Positions 1-6,638 of a stretch of 16,236 nucleotides of DNA are shown piece after piece. A program made the translations under genes and the position numbers. The notes under the pieces were generated by a model. It ran no database searches. It was given only the letters and a program-made list of their open reading frames with translations, and had not been told where the DNA came from. The DNA lies in contig DGXB01000024.1 of assembly GCA_002396205.1 (NCBI GenBank), positions 1 through 16,236 of the forward strand. The letters are read 5' to 3'. Within the stretch, counting starts at the first letter, position 1. Each line of letters begins with the position of its first letter. This stretch comes from Bacteroidales bacterium UBA4243. GTDB taxonomy: Bacteria > Bacteroidota > Bacteroidia > Bacteroidales > F082.

Positions 1-1824
1 TTCCTCTTCGGGCAAGGAAGTCTTATCGTCGACATACAAAGCACAGAGAATGAAATCGTTACGCAGCATATCCTTCACACGCGGGTCGCTCCACACATTG
101 GCCTCCATCTCACGGCAGTTGACGCAGCCGTGACCCGTGAAGTCGATGAAAATCGGCTTGTTGGTGGCTTTTGCGGCGGCCAAGGCTTGGTCGTAGTCGA
201 AATAGCCCTTCAGGTTGTGCGGCAGGTGGAAGAGGTCGGCGTACTTGGGTTCCTCGGTAAAGGCCACTGCCGTAGCAGTTTGCGCCTGTCCTTGCGGAGC
301 CACAGCCATGTTGGCCATCTTGGCATCCACGTACTCAATCACTTTTTCACTGTTCTCCTCGATAATCCTATTGAGGTCGAAATCAAGGGTTTGCTTGGGC
401 GGCAGATAGCCAGATAGGGCCTTCAACGGTGCGCCCCACATGCCTGGAATCATATAGATAACGAAGGTGAAATCAATGATAATGAGCACTAAGCGGAACA
501 CGCCCAATTCCTTGACTTCCTTTTCGCCCTTGAAACGGATTTTGCCGAGCAGGTAAAGGCCAAGCAGCGTGAAGCACACAATCCAGATGCCGAGGTAGAC
601 CTCGCGGTCGAGCAGGTGCCAGTGGTAGGTTTGGTCGGCCACGCTGAGGAACTTGAAGCCCAACGCGACTTCGATGAAGCCGAGAACGACCTTCACCGAA
701 TTGAGCCAACCGCCGCTCTTGGGCAGGCGTTGCAACAAGTTCGGGAAGAAAGCGAACAACGCGAACGGCAAAGCGAAAGCCACGGCAAAGGCAAACATCG
801 TCACGATGGGTGCCCAAAACTCGCCCGAAGTCGACTTGATGAGTACCGTGCCCACGATGGGACCCGTGCAGGCAAACGAAACCAGCACCAAGGTCAAGGC
901 CATGAAGAAGATGCCCCCAAGGTTCTTGGTGCTTTGTTTGCTGTCGCTCTTGTTCACCATATTGCTGCCCAAGGTGATTTCGAAGGCACCGAAGAACGAG
1001 GCCGCAAACACCATGAACACCAGGAAGAACAGGATGTTGGGCAGCCAGTGCGTGGCCAGCCAGTTGAAAATGTCGGCAGTGACGCTATTACCACCCACAA
1101 GCCAAGTCACCAAAATGATGATGGCGATGGGCAAGGTGTAGAGCAACACAATGAAAATGAAGTACATAAACGCCTTAAAGCGACCTTGGGCCTTGCTCTC
1201 GCCCTCGCCATGCATGAAGAACGACACGGTCATCGGGATCATCGGGAAGACGCAAGGCGTGAGCAAAGCCGCGAAGCCCCAAAGGATGGCTTCAAGGATC
1301 ATCCCCCAGATGTTCGACTTTGTACCAGTTTCTTGTTCGGGTTCGGCAGCTTCAATCATAGCGGGTTCGCCGTAAGTCAGATCAACATCCTCGACGAGCG
1401 AGACGCATTGGCCGTCCTTGCAGGCTTGGTAGGAGATTTCGCCCGTGACGGGGAACGAACCCTCCTTCAGCTTGCGGAAGGTCTGTGCAAACTTCGCAGA
1501 ACCAGCGAATTGCTTGTATTCCACTTCGAAGATGTCGTCGTAAAACAGCGGCGCCTCAGTCAGGTCGCGGGCCTCGCCCACAGCCTCGAAGAACTCCGAA
1601 GTCTTGATGTCGAACACGGTCGGCAGCGGGGCCAAGTCGGGCATTTTGGTGGAATAGATGTGATACTGCGGGTCGATGGTGGCCGTGGCGACCACATCAA
1701 ACTCGTTCTCGTTGAGGTCTTCAATGGTGATGGACCATTGCACAGGGTCGATGATTTGCGCTTTGACCCTTAGCGGCGCGATGGCGACGAAGGCCATCAG
1801 AAAGCAGAAAAACAGTCGTTTCAT
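1..1824 (-). CDS. dsbD: DsbD-type thiol:disulfide interchange protein, 3' end beyond the window
   Basis: DsbD-family proteins carry electrons from cytoplasmic thioredoxin across the inner membrane to periplasmic thiol proteins. The 608 visible residues start with a hydrophobic signal peptide (about 1-22, ending near VKAQ). A periplasmic domain follows with a cysteine pair (C135 and C140, in YQACKDGQC). A multi-helix membrane domain (about 172-470) carries the two expected cysteines, C191 in LTPCVFP and C319 in FACTGPIVG. A C-terminal thioredoxin-like domain has the CxxC motif C567-V-N-C570. All redox cysteines expected of the full-length family are therefore present. The frame is open to base 1, so the C-terminus is outside the window. 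The start at 1822-1824 gives a good signal peptide. The gene lies 64 nt downstream of the nucleotidyltransferase gene and has no clear promoter of its own. Family assignment is secure; the exact partner proteins are unknown. Confidence 0.95.
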   Translation of the reverse strand, partial: MKRLFFCFLMAFVAIAPLRVKAQIIDPVQWSITIEDLNENEFDVVATATIDPQYHIYSTKMPDLAPLPTVFDIKTSEFFEAVGEARDLTEAPLFYDDIFEVEYKQFAGSAKFAQTFRKLKEGSFPVTGEISYQACKDGQCVSLVEDVDLTYGEPAMIEAAEPEQETGTKSNIWGMILEAILWGFAALLTPCVFPMIPMTVSFFMHGEGESKAQGRFKAFMYFIFIVLLYTLPIAIIILVTWLVGGNSVTADIFNWLATHWLPNILFFLVFMVFAASFFGAFEITLGSNMVNKSDSKQSTKNLGGIFFMALTLVLVSFACTGPIVGTVLIKSTSGEFWAPIVTMFAFAVAFALPFALFAFFPNLLQRLPKSGGWLNSVKVVLGFIEVALGFKFLSVADQTYHWHLLDREVYLGIWIVCFTLLGLYLLGKIRFKGEKEVKELGVFRLVLIIIDFTFVIYMIPGMWGAPLKALSGYLPPKQTLDFDLNRIIEENSEKVIEYVDAKMANMAVAPQGQAQTATAVAFTEEPKYADLFHLPHNLKGYFDYDQALAAAKATNKPIFIDFTGHGCVNCREMEANVWSDPRVKDMLRNDFILCALYVDDKTSLPEEE

Positions 1825-1855
1825 ATTCAGTCAATTATTTAATATTCAATATTTT

Positions 1856-1898
1856 AGATTTAAAATTTAAGATTTAAAATTCAAAGATTTAAGATTGG
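1856..1898. repeat. AT-rich degenerate heptamer tandem repeat
   Basis: About six imperfect 7-bp units in tandem: AGATTTA, AAATTTA, AGATTTA, AAATTCA, then after a 1-nt slip AGATTTA and AGATTGG. The right end codes the last residues and stop codon of the nucleotidyltransferase gene; the rest fills the gap to dsbD. The 7-bp period is the same as that of the repeat inside tilS. Confidence 0.7.
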
Positions 1899-2206
1899 GT
1901 GGGTGGTTTTCGGTATAATACTTTTCCTTCCCGATTAATACTTTCAAGCAAATCTTCGTTGCGGAGCTTGGAAAAAAGGCTCAAATCCACAAAATAAGGC
2001 AGATACAAATCGTCTATTTGGGCATCAAGAAGAGCTAATTGGAGATAGGTCAAAGCCTTGCCTTTCAATGTAATATCAATGTCAGAGGAGACCCGATTCG
2101 TTCCCCTTGCACGCGAGCCGTATATAATGGCTTCCTCCACTTCGGGAAAAGCGGCAAAAGTCTCACGCAAAGCACTCACTTCCTGATCATTAAGTCCAAA
2201 TTCCAT
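1889..2206 (-). CDS. Solo minimal nucleotidyltransferase (MNT/NTP_transf_2 type)
   Basis: A 105-residue protein with the hallmark of the DNA polymerase beta-like nucleotidyltransferase superfamily: G30-S31 in YGSRARG followed by D42-I-D44, and a third candidate catalytic Asp at D74 (YFVDLSLF). Such small proteins transfer a nucleotide, often AMP, to a protein or other acceptor. They usually occur next to a HEPN-domain partner as toxin-antitoxin-like pairs, but no HEPN gene is next to this one. The ATG at 2204-2206 gives the family-like start MEFGL; an ATG two codons earlier (2210-2212) is equally possible. Longer upstream starts would overlap tilS and the putative promoter and are not favoured. 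The last two residues and the stop come from the heptamer repeat. The target is unknown. Confidence 0.85.
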   Translation of the reverse strand: MEFGLNDQEVSALRETFAAFPEVEEAIIYGSRARGTNRVSSDIDITLKGKALTYLQLALLDAQIDDLYLPYFVDLSLFSKLRNEDLLESINREGKVLYRKPPTQS

Positions 2207-2249
2207 CGCCATTATGTTTGAGAGAACAAATCCATTTCTGTTTGTGCGG

Positions 2250-2257
2250 CAAAAATA
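2250..2257 (-). promoter_or_regulatory. Putative -7 element for the nucleotidyltransferase gene
   Basis: The minus strand reads TATTTTTGCCGC, a full match to the Bacteroidota -7 consensus TAnnTTTG, about 40 nt upstream of the start codon and just after the tilS stop. No good -33 TTTG is present at 19-21 bp, so the assignment rests on the -7 box and its position. Confidence 0.5.
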
Positions 2258-2283
2258 GAAAAATTTCTTGCTAAACAGCCCAT

Positions 2284-3618
2284 CTATCCCACAAGTTGGC
2301 AAACAAAAATGTTTTTGGTCTCATTTGTGACCTTAAAACGGTCGTCGATGCGCCAACCGACCACCCAAACGATGTCGCCGTCAGAGGAAGTCAGAAGCCA
2401 AACCGAAGATTTCTGTTGCTCCGTAAACTTCTGGTCCACAAAGAAATCGCTCAAAAGCTTCGAGCCTTTCATGCCCAAGGGATGGAAACGGTCGCCGTGC
2501 CGCCAGTGGCGCAAGGTCAATGGGAACTTCAATTTGTCGAAATCCAATTGGGCAACTTTTCGTGATTTGTCGATGGTGAAATCGGCGAATTTAACGAATT
2601 GGGCGAATTTCAAATGCAGCGGGGAAAACAGTTCCTTCTCCCCCAATCCAACTTGGACTTCCTCATTTCCATCCTCCTTGATTTCAGAGAGTTGCAATTT
2701 GTTTCTTCCAATAACGAGGCGATGTGTTGGAGAATAATAATGGTTGCCAATTCCCGTTCCGATGGCTTCGTAGATGAAACGGCATTGGTCGGCGTTGAAA
2801 CCAAATTGCCTGAGCCATTCAAAAAGCAACTGGAAGTTGAGAGTTGAGAATCTAGAGTTTAGAGTTGGAAAAGATTGCGTTTCACCCTCTTGCACCACAA
2901 TTTGCGCCAACTTCTCGTTCAAAAGTTCGCGATACAATTCATTTTCTGAAGCCAAATGTTCCAAGGATTTATACAAGCCTTGCCGTGCTTCGGGCTGTAA
3001 TTCGTCAAAAACTGGCAACAATTGATTTCGGATCTTGTTGCGCAGATACACCGACTCGGCGTTGGTATGGTCTTCGCGCCAAACAATTTGGTTTTCAACG
3101 GCATACTGACGGATTTGCTCCCGCGATGCCCAAAGCAAAGGCCGAATAATCACACCGTTTTGTGGCAACATTCCTTTCAGGCCACGCAGTCCCGCGCCGC
3201 GCAACAGGTTGATGAAAAAAGTCTCGGCTTGGTCGTCTGCATGATGCGCCACGGCGATTTTGTCGTAGCCCAACTGCTGCCGAAGTTCCTCAAACCAAGC
3301 ATAGCGCAACTCTCGGGCGGCCATCTCAACGGAAATGCCGTTTTTGACGGCATATTTCTCTGTCTCAAAATGCTTCGCAAAGCACTGAATCCCATTCTTT
3401 CTGGCAAACTCACGCACAAACTTTTCATCCCCGTCCGACTCCTCGCCACGCAGATGGAAATTGCAATGCGCCGCGACAAACTCCACCTTGGATTTCAGCA
3501 ACAAATCTGCCAAAACCATGGAATCAATGCCGCCGCTGAGGGCCAAAATGACATTTTCGCCCTCGGCAATAAGGTTATACCTATTAATATATGCCTTGAA
3601 CTGGTCGAGCATGGTCAT
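2284..3618 (-). CDS. tilS: tRNA(Ile)-lysidine synthetase TilS
   Basis: TilS is a cytoplasmic enzyme that uses ATP to attach lysine to cytidine 34 of the tRNA-Ile with a CAU anticodon, so that it reads AUA codons and accepts isoleucine. The 444-residue protein has the N-type PP-loop SGGIDS (residues 28-33), the family motif RNKIRNQLLP, and a C-terminal substrate-recognition domain with HGDRFHPLGMKGSK and LSDFF. Length is normal for the family. The ATG at 3616-3618 overlaps the stop of the upstream flavin reductase gene as ATGA, a common translational-coupling arrangement that decides this start over longer open frames. An ATG two codons later (3610-3612) is an alternative. Residues about 250-262 are read from a degenerate heptamer DNA repeat lying between the catalytic and C-terminal domains. 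The gene is essential in most bacteria. Confidence 0.96.
   Translation of the reverse strand: MTMLDQFKAYINRYNLIAEGENVILALSGGIDSMVLADLLLKSKVEFVAAHCNFHLRGEESDGDEKFVREFARKNGIQCFAKHFETEKYAVKNGISVEMAARELRYAWFEELRQQLGYDKIAVAHHADDQAETFFINLLRGAGLRGLKGMLPQNGVIIRPLLWASREQIRQYAVENQIVWREDHTNAESVYLRNKIRNQLLPVFDELQPEARQGLYKSLEHLASENELYRELLNEKLAQIVVQEGETQSFPTLNSRFSTLNFQLLFEWLRQFGFNADQCRFIYEAIGTGIGNHYYSPTHRLVIGRNKLQLSEIKEDGNEEVQVGLGEKELFSPLHLKFAQFVKFADFTIDKSRKVAQLDFDKLKFPLTLRHWRHGDRFHPLGMKGSKLLSDFFVDQKFTEQQKSSVWLLTSSDGDIVWVVGWRIDDRFKVTNETKNIFVCQLVG
2835..2869. repeat. Degenerate heptamer tandem repeat inside tilS
   Basis: Five tandem 7-bp units on the plus strand: AGTTGAG, AGTTGAG, AATCTAG, AGTTTAG, AGTTGGA. 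Read in the tilS frame they give a seven-residue period, seen as TLN spaced by SRFS (TLNSRFSTLN). The tilS frame stays open through the array. Confidence 0.7.
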
Positions 3619-4181
3619 TTCTTTTTCTTCACCGAAAAACCGAAGCCACCGATTTTCTCGCCCAAGCCATAATACTTGCCGTGGGAATAGGCCAAAGGTT
3701 TCGCATGATTGAGTTGGAAGGCGCCCGTGCCTTTGTCGATGAGTTTTTCCTCCGCGTTGACAGCCACCACCTCGGCAATGAACATGTCGTGCGAACCTAA
3801 TTCTTTCACCTCCACCACCTTGCACTCGATGCTCAAAGGCGACTCCTTAATCAACGGAGCCTTCACGATTTGTGCAGGCTCGGTGCGCAGGTGCATCTGC
3901 TTGAACTTGTTGTAGTCGCGGCCCGAGCGCACGCCGCACCAATCCGTTGCCGTGGCCAGTTCCTCCGTCGTCAGGTTGATGACGAACTCCTTGTTTTTCA
4001 TGATGAGGTCGTGCGAATGGCGTTCCTTGCGGACGGAGATATAACACATGGGCGGGTCGGAGCAAATCGTGCCCGTCCAGCCAATGGTGATGATATTGTA
4101 GTTTTCCTCGCAGTCGCCGCAGGTGACCATCACGGCGGGCAAGGGATAAATCATTGTTCCGGGTTTGAAGGGGATTTTCAT
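3615..4181 (-). CDS. Flavin reductase-like FMN-binding split-barrel protein
   Basis: A 188-residue protein of the flavin reductase-like / flavoredoxin family, in which a split beta-barrel binds FMN and reduces free flavin or passes electrons to a partner. The typical signature is visible near the N-terminus: NIITIGWTGTICSDPPM, then ISVRKERHSHDLI and EFVINL. The C-terminal part has the family's HAKPLAYSHGKYYGLG stretch, ending in a lysine tail. The ATG at 4179-4181 (MKIPFKPG) is preferred; a GTG three codons upstream is possible. The gene begins 11 nt after the stop of the upstream membrane-protein gene and overlaps tilS by ATGA, so these three are probably co-transcribed. The physiological substrate or partner cannot be told from the sequence. 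Confidence 0.88.
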   Translation of the reverse strand: MKIPFKPGTMIYPLPAVMVTCGDCEENYNIITIGWTGTICSDPPMCYISVRKERHSHDLIMKNKEFVINLTTEELATATDWCGVRSGRDYNKFKQMHLRTEPAQIVKAPLIKESPLSIECKVVEVKELGSHDMFIAEVVAVNAEEKLIDKGTGAFQLNHAKPLAYSHGKYYGLGEKIGGFGFSVKKKK

Positions 4182-4192
4182 AGGTGACACGC

Positions 4193-4720
4193 TTATTTAA
4201 TTGGAATATGCTTTTCTTTAGCCAGACGCTCGAATTCATCGCGGAAATCAAAAAATGCATTGTCATATTCCGAAAACCGACGAAACAAATAGGTTGTCGT
4301 CAACCGAAAATTTCTTCCTTTTTTTGTTCTAATATAAAAATCAGACCGTCTGAATTCACCAAGCAATTGACAAGACCTCATATTTCCCCATTCAACAGTT
4401 TTTTCCCTGGGGACCAAAATAGAACCAGCAACTCGCTTTTGTTCCAAACCAACACTGGTGATTTTAAGATTCACTGTCGCTTCAGAGAATTTCCGTCCCA
4501 AGACCCAACCAAGTATCGTTGTGAAGACATACACAATCTTTCTAATCCAAACAGGGGCAATTATCCATAGTTTACTTGCGGCAAAAAGAAAAACAAGAAT
4601 CAAACCTAACATAAACCCAATAAACTGCGCCATAACTGAATATGTACGCACATTATACCCATCAGGACGTTTTTTGGCAATCCGTTTGGCTCTTGTCAAA
4701 TGTTTTTTCTTTTTGGCCAT
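4193..4720 (-). CDS. Two-helix membrane protein of unknown function, paralogue A
   Basis: A 175-residue protein that I cannot name. The first 18 residues are very basic (MAKKKKHLTRAKRIAKKR). They are followed by PDGYNV, two predicted membrane helices (about 29-55 and 57-75), and a soluble C-terminal domain of about 100 residues containing VGLEQKRV, EWGNMR and FYIRTKKG. The layout of an N-terminal helix pair followed by a small beta-rich domain recalls bacterial PH-like (YcxB-type) membrane proteins, but that is a guess. It is clearly homologous to the next gene upstream (4829-5440). The ATG at 4718-4720 is chosen because an earlier ATG at 4763-4765 would put the putative promoter and conserved leader inside the coding sequence. 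The gene is AT-richer than the metabolic genes and lies 11 nt upstream of the flavin reductase gene. Confidence 0.8.
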   Translation of the reverse strand: MAKKKKHLTRAKRIAKKRPDGYNVRTYSVMAQFIGFMLGLILVFLFAASKLWIIAPVWIRKIVYVFTTILGWVLGRKFSEATVNLKITSVGLEQKRVAGSILVPREKTVEWGNMRSCQLLGEFRRSDFYIRTKKGRNFRLTTTYLFRRFSEYDNAFFDFRDEFERLAKEKHIPIK

Positions 4721-4740
4721 CTTTGAAATAGTTTTCAACG

Positions 4741-4777
4741 GCAAAAATAATGATTTTCCCATCATCTTGCGGAGAAT
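4741..4777 (-). promoter_or_regulatory. Duplicated 37-bp leader, copy A, with -7 element
   Basis: This segment is 36/37 identical to 5460-5496. On the minus strand it contains TATTTTTG (4742-4749), a match to the Bacteroidota -7 consensus, and ends 20 nt before the ATG of paralogue A. The upstream part holds a dyad, ATTCTCC with GGAAAAT, imperfect in this copy. No -33 TTTG is evident. Confidence 0.6.
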
Positions 4778-4828
4778 GATTCGTAGTATTTATACGCAAG
4801 CATCCAAATCATGCTACTTTAATACAGC

Positions 4829-5440
4829 TCACCATTCCAAGTGCTTCTTGTCAAAAGATTCTTGTTTCTCTTCCCATAGTTTTTTTCGTTCAATCCCATG
4901 TTGACTTGCTAATCGCAAAAAATCCGACCGAAAAGACTTCATTACCATGTTCTGTTCTCGTTCACGACGAAAAAAAGCCATCGCGACAAAAGAATACGGT
5001 CTTTGTTTCGTTCCAATAAAAAAGTCATTACCATCAAACGCAGCATGACGACCACACCCTCCTCTTATACCAAACAAATAAAAATAACGCATGTCTTCCC
5101 ATTTAACTATTCTATTTTCAGGAATCCAAGACGCCCCTGACACTTTCCTTTGCTCCAACCCAACATCTGTCAACCTAATGTTGACCTTGGCAGTCGTCAA
5201 TTTCCATATTAAAAACAACGAAAGAAACACAAGTATAGATAGAAAAACACAAAAAATGCCCAACGCAAGCCACTCATTTAGAGATAAAAACAACGGTTTA
5301 AGCATTCCTTTAAACACAAATACTAAAACAATTGGTATTGCTACACTTAACACCCCTACCCAATATTCCGGATAAATTGTAATATCATATCCATCAGGAT
5401 TCGGGGTAATCTTTTGGGGACTCTTTTCTTTTTCGCTCAT
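4829..5440 (-). CDS. Two-helix membrane protein of unknown function, paralogue B
   Basis: A 203-residue homologue of the protein at 4193-4720. Shared features in order: a charged N-terminus, PDGYDI (PDGYNV in the paralogue), two predicted membrane helices (about 27-43 and 58-79), then a soluble domain with VNIRLTDVGLEQRKVSG and a KWEDMR block. It differs by a glycine-rich insertion near RGGCGRHAAFDG and a charged C-terminal extension (KKLWEEKQESFDKKHLEW). The ATG at 5438-5440 is preferred, since the open frame upstream runs through the conserved leader and the korB terminator. It has its own leader copy, is separated from korB by a strong terminator, and has 108 nt between its stop and paralogue A's start. 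Function is unknown; a PH-like membrane domain is possible but unproven. Confidence 0.8.
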   Translation of the reverse strand: MSEKEKSPQKITPNPDGYDITIYPEYWVGVLSVAIPIVLVFVFKGMLKPLFLSLNEWLALGIFCVFLSILVFLSLFLIWKLTTAKVNIRLTDVGLEQRKVSGASWIPENRIVKWEDMRYFYLFGIRGGCGRHAAFDGNDFFIGTKQRPYSFVAMAFFRREREQNMVMKSFRSDFLRLASQHGIERKKLWEEKQESFDKKHLEW

Positions 5441-5459
5441 GGCTGATTGTTTTATGGTT

Positions 5460-5496
5460 GCAAAAATAATGATTCTCCCATCATCTTGCGGAGAAT
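5460..5496 (-). promoter_or_regulatory. Duplicated 37-bp leader, copy B, with -7 element and dyad
   Basis: Same element as 4741-4777 with one mismatch (position 5475). The minus strand has TATTTTTG at 5461-5468, 20 nt upstream of the paralogue B start. Upstream of the -7 box is a perfect 7-bp dyad: ATTCTCC (5472-5478) and GGAGAAT (5490-5496) with an 11-nt centre, placed where a -33 box or operator would lie. Confidence 0.6.
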
Positions 5497-5501
5497 ACAA
5501 C

Positions 5502-5531
5502 AAAAATCCCGCCCAAACGAGCGGGATTTTT
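5502..5531 (-). terminator. Intrinsic terminator after korB
   Basis: A perfect 11-bp stem (5502-5512 with 5521-5531, core ATCCCGC/GCGGGAT) and an 8-nt loop. The arms end in A- and T-runs, so it can work in both directions. On the minus strand it lies about 70 nt after the korB stop and before the paralogue B promoter. Confidence 0.88.
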
Positions 5532-5570
5532 TCATTTTTAAGGTCGGTCTGTCGAGGCACATCTTGTGTC

Positions 5571-5594
5571 GGCCCTTCGACGGGCTCAGGGGCC
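5571..5594. repeat. Dispersed palindromic repeat of the CCTTCGAC..GCTCAGG type
   Basis: The sequence CCCTTCGACGGGCTCAGG (within 5573-5590), flanked by GGC and GGCC, lies just after the korB stop. Motifs of the form CCCTTCGACAGGCTCAGGG recur between genes in many unrelated bacterial genomes. Its outer arms can pair, with one bulged G. It has no coding role here. Confidence 0.55.
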
Positions 5595-5599
5595 TTGGC

Positions 5600-6631
5600 T
5601 TAGTCGATCGTCCAGGTCGAGCCGCTGTTGAGCAGGTCGTCCATGTTGTGGATCTTCGAGTTGGCCTTTTCGTTTTCAATGACTTCCAAGAGGCTGTCGT
5701 TGAAGGTCGGGGCCTTCACGTCGCGGATGACACCGATGGCGACAGGGAAATGAGGCGGCATCATGTGTGCCAACATCATGTGGATACCCGTGTCCTCAGT
5801 GGTCTTGTCATGGACGAGGATGTCCTTCTCGGTAATGCCGTTTTCACCAATGGTGACGACTTCGAGATGGTTGTCCTTCAGCATGATACCCTTGTCGCGG
5901 TTTTTGCCGAAGATGAGCGGCTGGCCATGTACACACTTCACTTGCATGTCGTCGCGAACGTCCTTGCCAGTGATGTTTTCGTGAACGCCGTTCGAGAAAA
6001 TCATGCAGTTTTGCAGGACTTCGGTCACGGCGATACCATCGTGCTTGTACGACTCCATGAAGATTTCGCTCAGTTCCTTCGGGTTGATGTCAACGCCACG
6101 GGCGAAGAAAGTGGCCTTGGCGCCGATGGCGAGTTCGCCAGGATTGAACGGGTCTTCGTAGGTGCCTTGCGGCGAAGTCTTGGTCTTCGTGCCACGGAAC
6201 GTGCAGGGCGAGAACTGACCCTTGGTCATACCGTAGATACGGTTGTTGAACAGGATCAGGTTGATGTCGATGTTACGGCGGCAGGCATGGATGAAGTGGT
6301 TGCCACCGATGGCGGTGCAGTCACCGTCGCCGGTGATCATCCACACGCTGAGGTTCGGGTTGGCCAGCTTCACGCCAGTGGCGGCAGCGGCGGCACGACC
6401 GTGGATGCTATGGAAACCGTAGGTGTTCATGTAGTAGGGGAAGCGCGAGGAGCAGCCGATGCCGCTGACGACAACGATGTCTTCCTTCTTCTTGCCCAAC
6501 TTCGGGAATATGTCTTGAACGGCCTTCAAGATGGCGTGGTCACCACAACCAGGGCACCATTTCACCACCTGATCGCTTGCAAAATCTTCTTTGGTCAGCA
6601 TGACCTCTTGTTCGATATTCTGATTTTCCAT
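5600..6631 (-). CDS. korB: 2-oxoacid:ferredoxin oxidoreductase beta subunit (2-oxoglutarate type likely)
   Basis: The beta subunit binds thiamine diphosphate and a [4Fe-4S] cluster. With KorA it oxidatively decarboxylates a 2-oxoacid to the acyl-CoA and reduces ferredoxin, or runs in reverse. In the 343 residues, the cluster ligands expected from structures of the family are all present: C26 and C29 (WCPGCGD), C60 (SGIGCSSR) and C209 (VLQNC). The thiamine diphosphate and metal site is visible as GDGDCTAIGGNH (101-112) with N129-N130. The ATG at 6629-6631 lies 7 nt after the korA stop, so the two are one operon, ended by the hairpin at 5502-5531. The substrate is probably 2-oxoglutarate from overall similarity, but other 2-oxoacids cannot be excluded by eye. 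Confidence 0.94.
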   Translation of the reverse strand: MENQNIEQEVMLTKEDFASDQVVKWCPGCGDHAILKAVQDIFPKLGKKKEDIVVVSGIGCSSRFPYYMNTYGFHSIHGRAAAAATGVKLANPNLSVWMITGDGDCTAIGGNHFIHACRRNIDINLILFNNRIYGMTKGQFSPCTFRGTKTKTSPQGTYEDPFNPGELAIGAKATFFARGVDINPKELSEIFMESYKHDGIAVTEVLQNCMIFSNGVHENITGKDVRDDMQVKCVHGQPLIFGKNRDKGIMLKDNHLEVVTIGENGITEKDILVHDKTTEDTGIHMMLAHMMPPHFPVAIGVIRDVKAPTFNDSLLEVIENEKANSKIHNMDDLLNSGSTWTID

Positions 6632-6638
6632 AGTCGTA

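Noticed and set aside
616..1773. Long open frame on plus opposite dsbD
   Set aside because: It is antisense to a complete, motif-rich DsbD frame and its translation is rich in His, Arg and Gln with no domain. It results from codon bias in the real gene.
2284..3825. TilS start at 3825 giving 513 residues
   Set aside because: The extra N-terminus would overlap about 210 bp of the flavin reductase gene and is unlike TilS. The ATG in the ATGA overlap at 3618 fits the family length.
4829..5560. Longer N-terminus for paralogue B
   Set aside because: It would translate the korB terminator and the conserved leader. The PDGYDI region aligns with paralogue A from the ATG at 5440.
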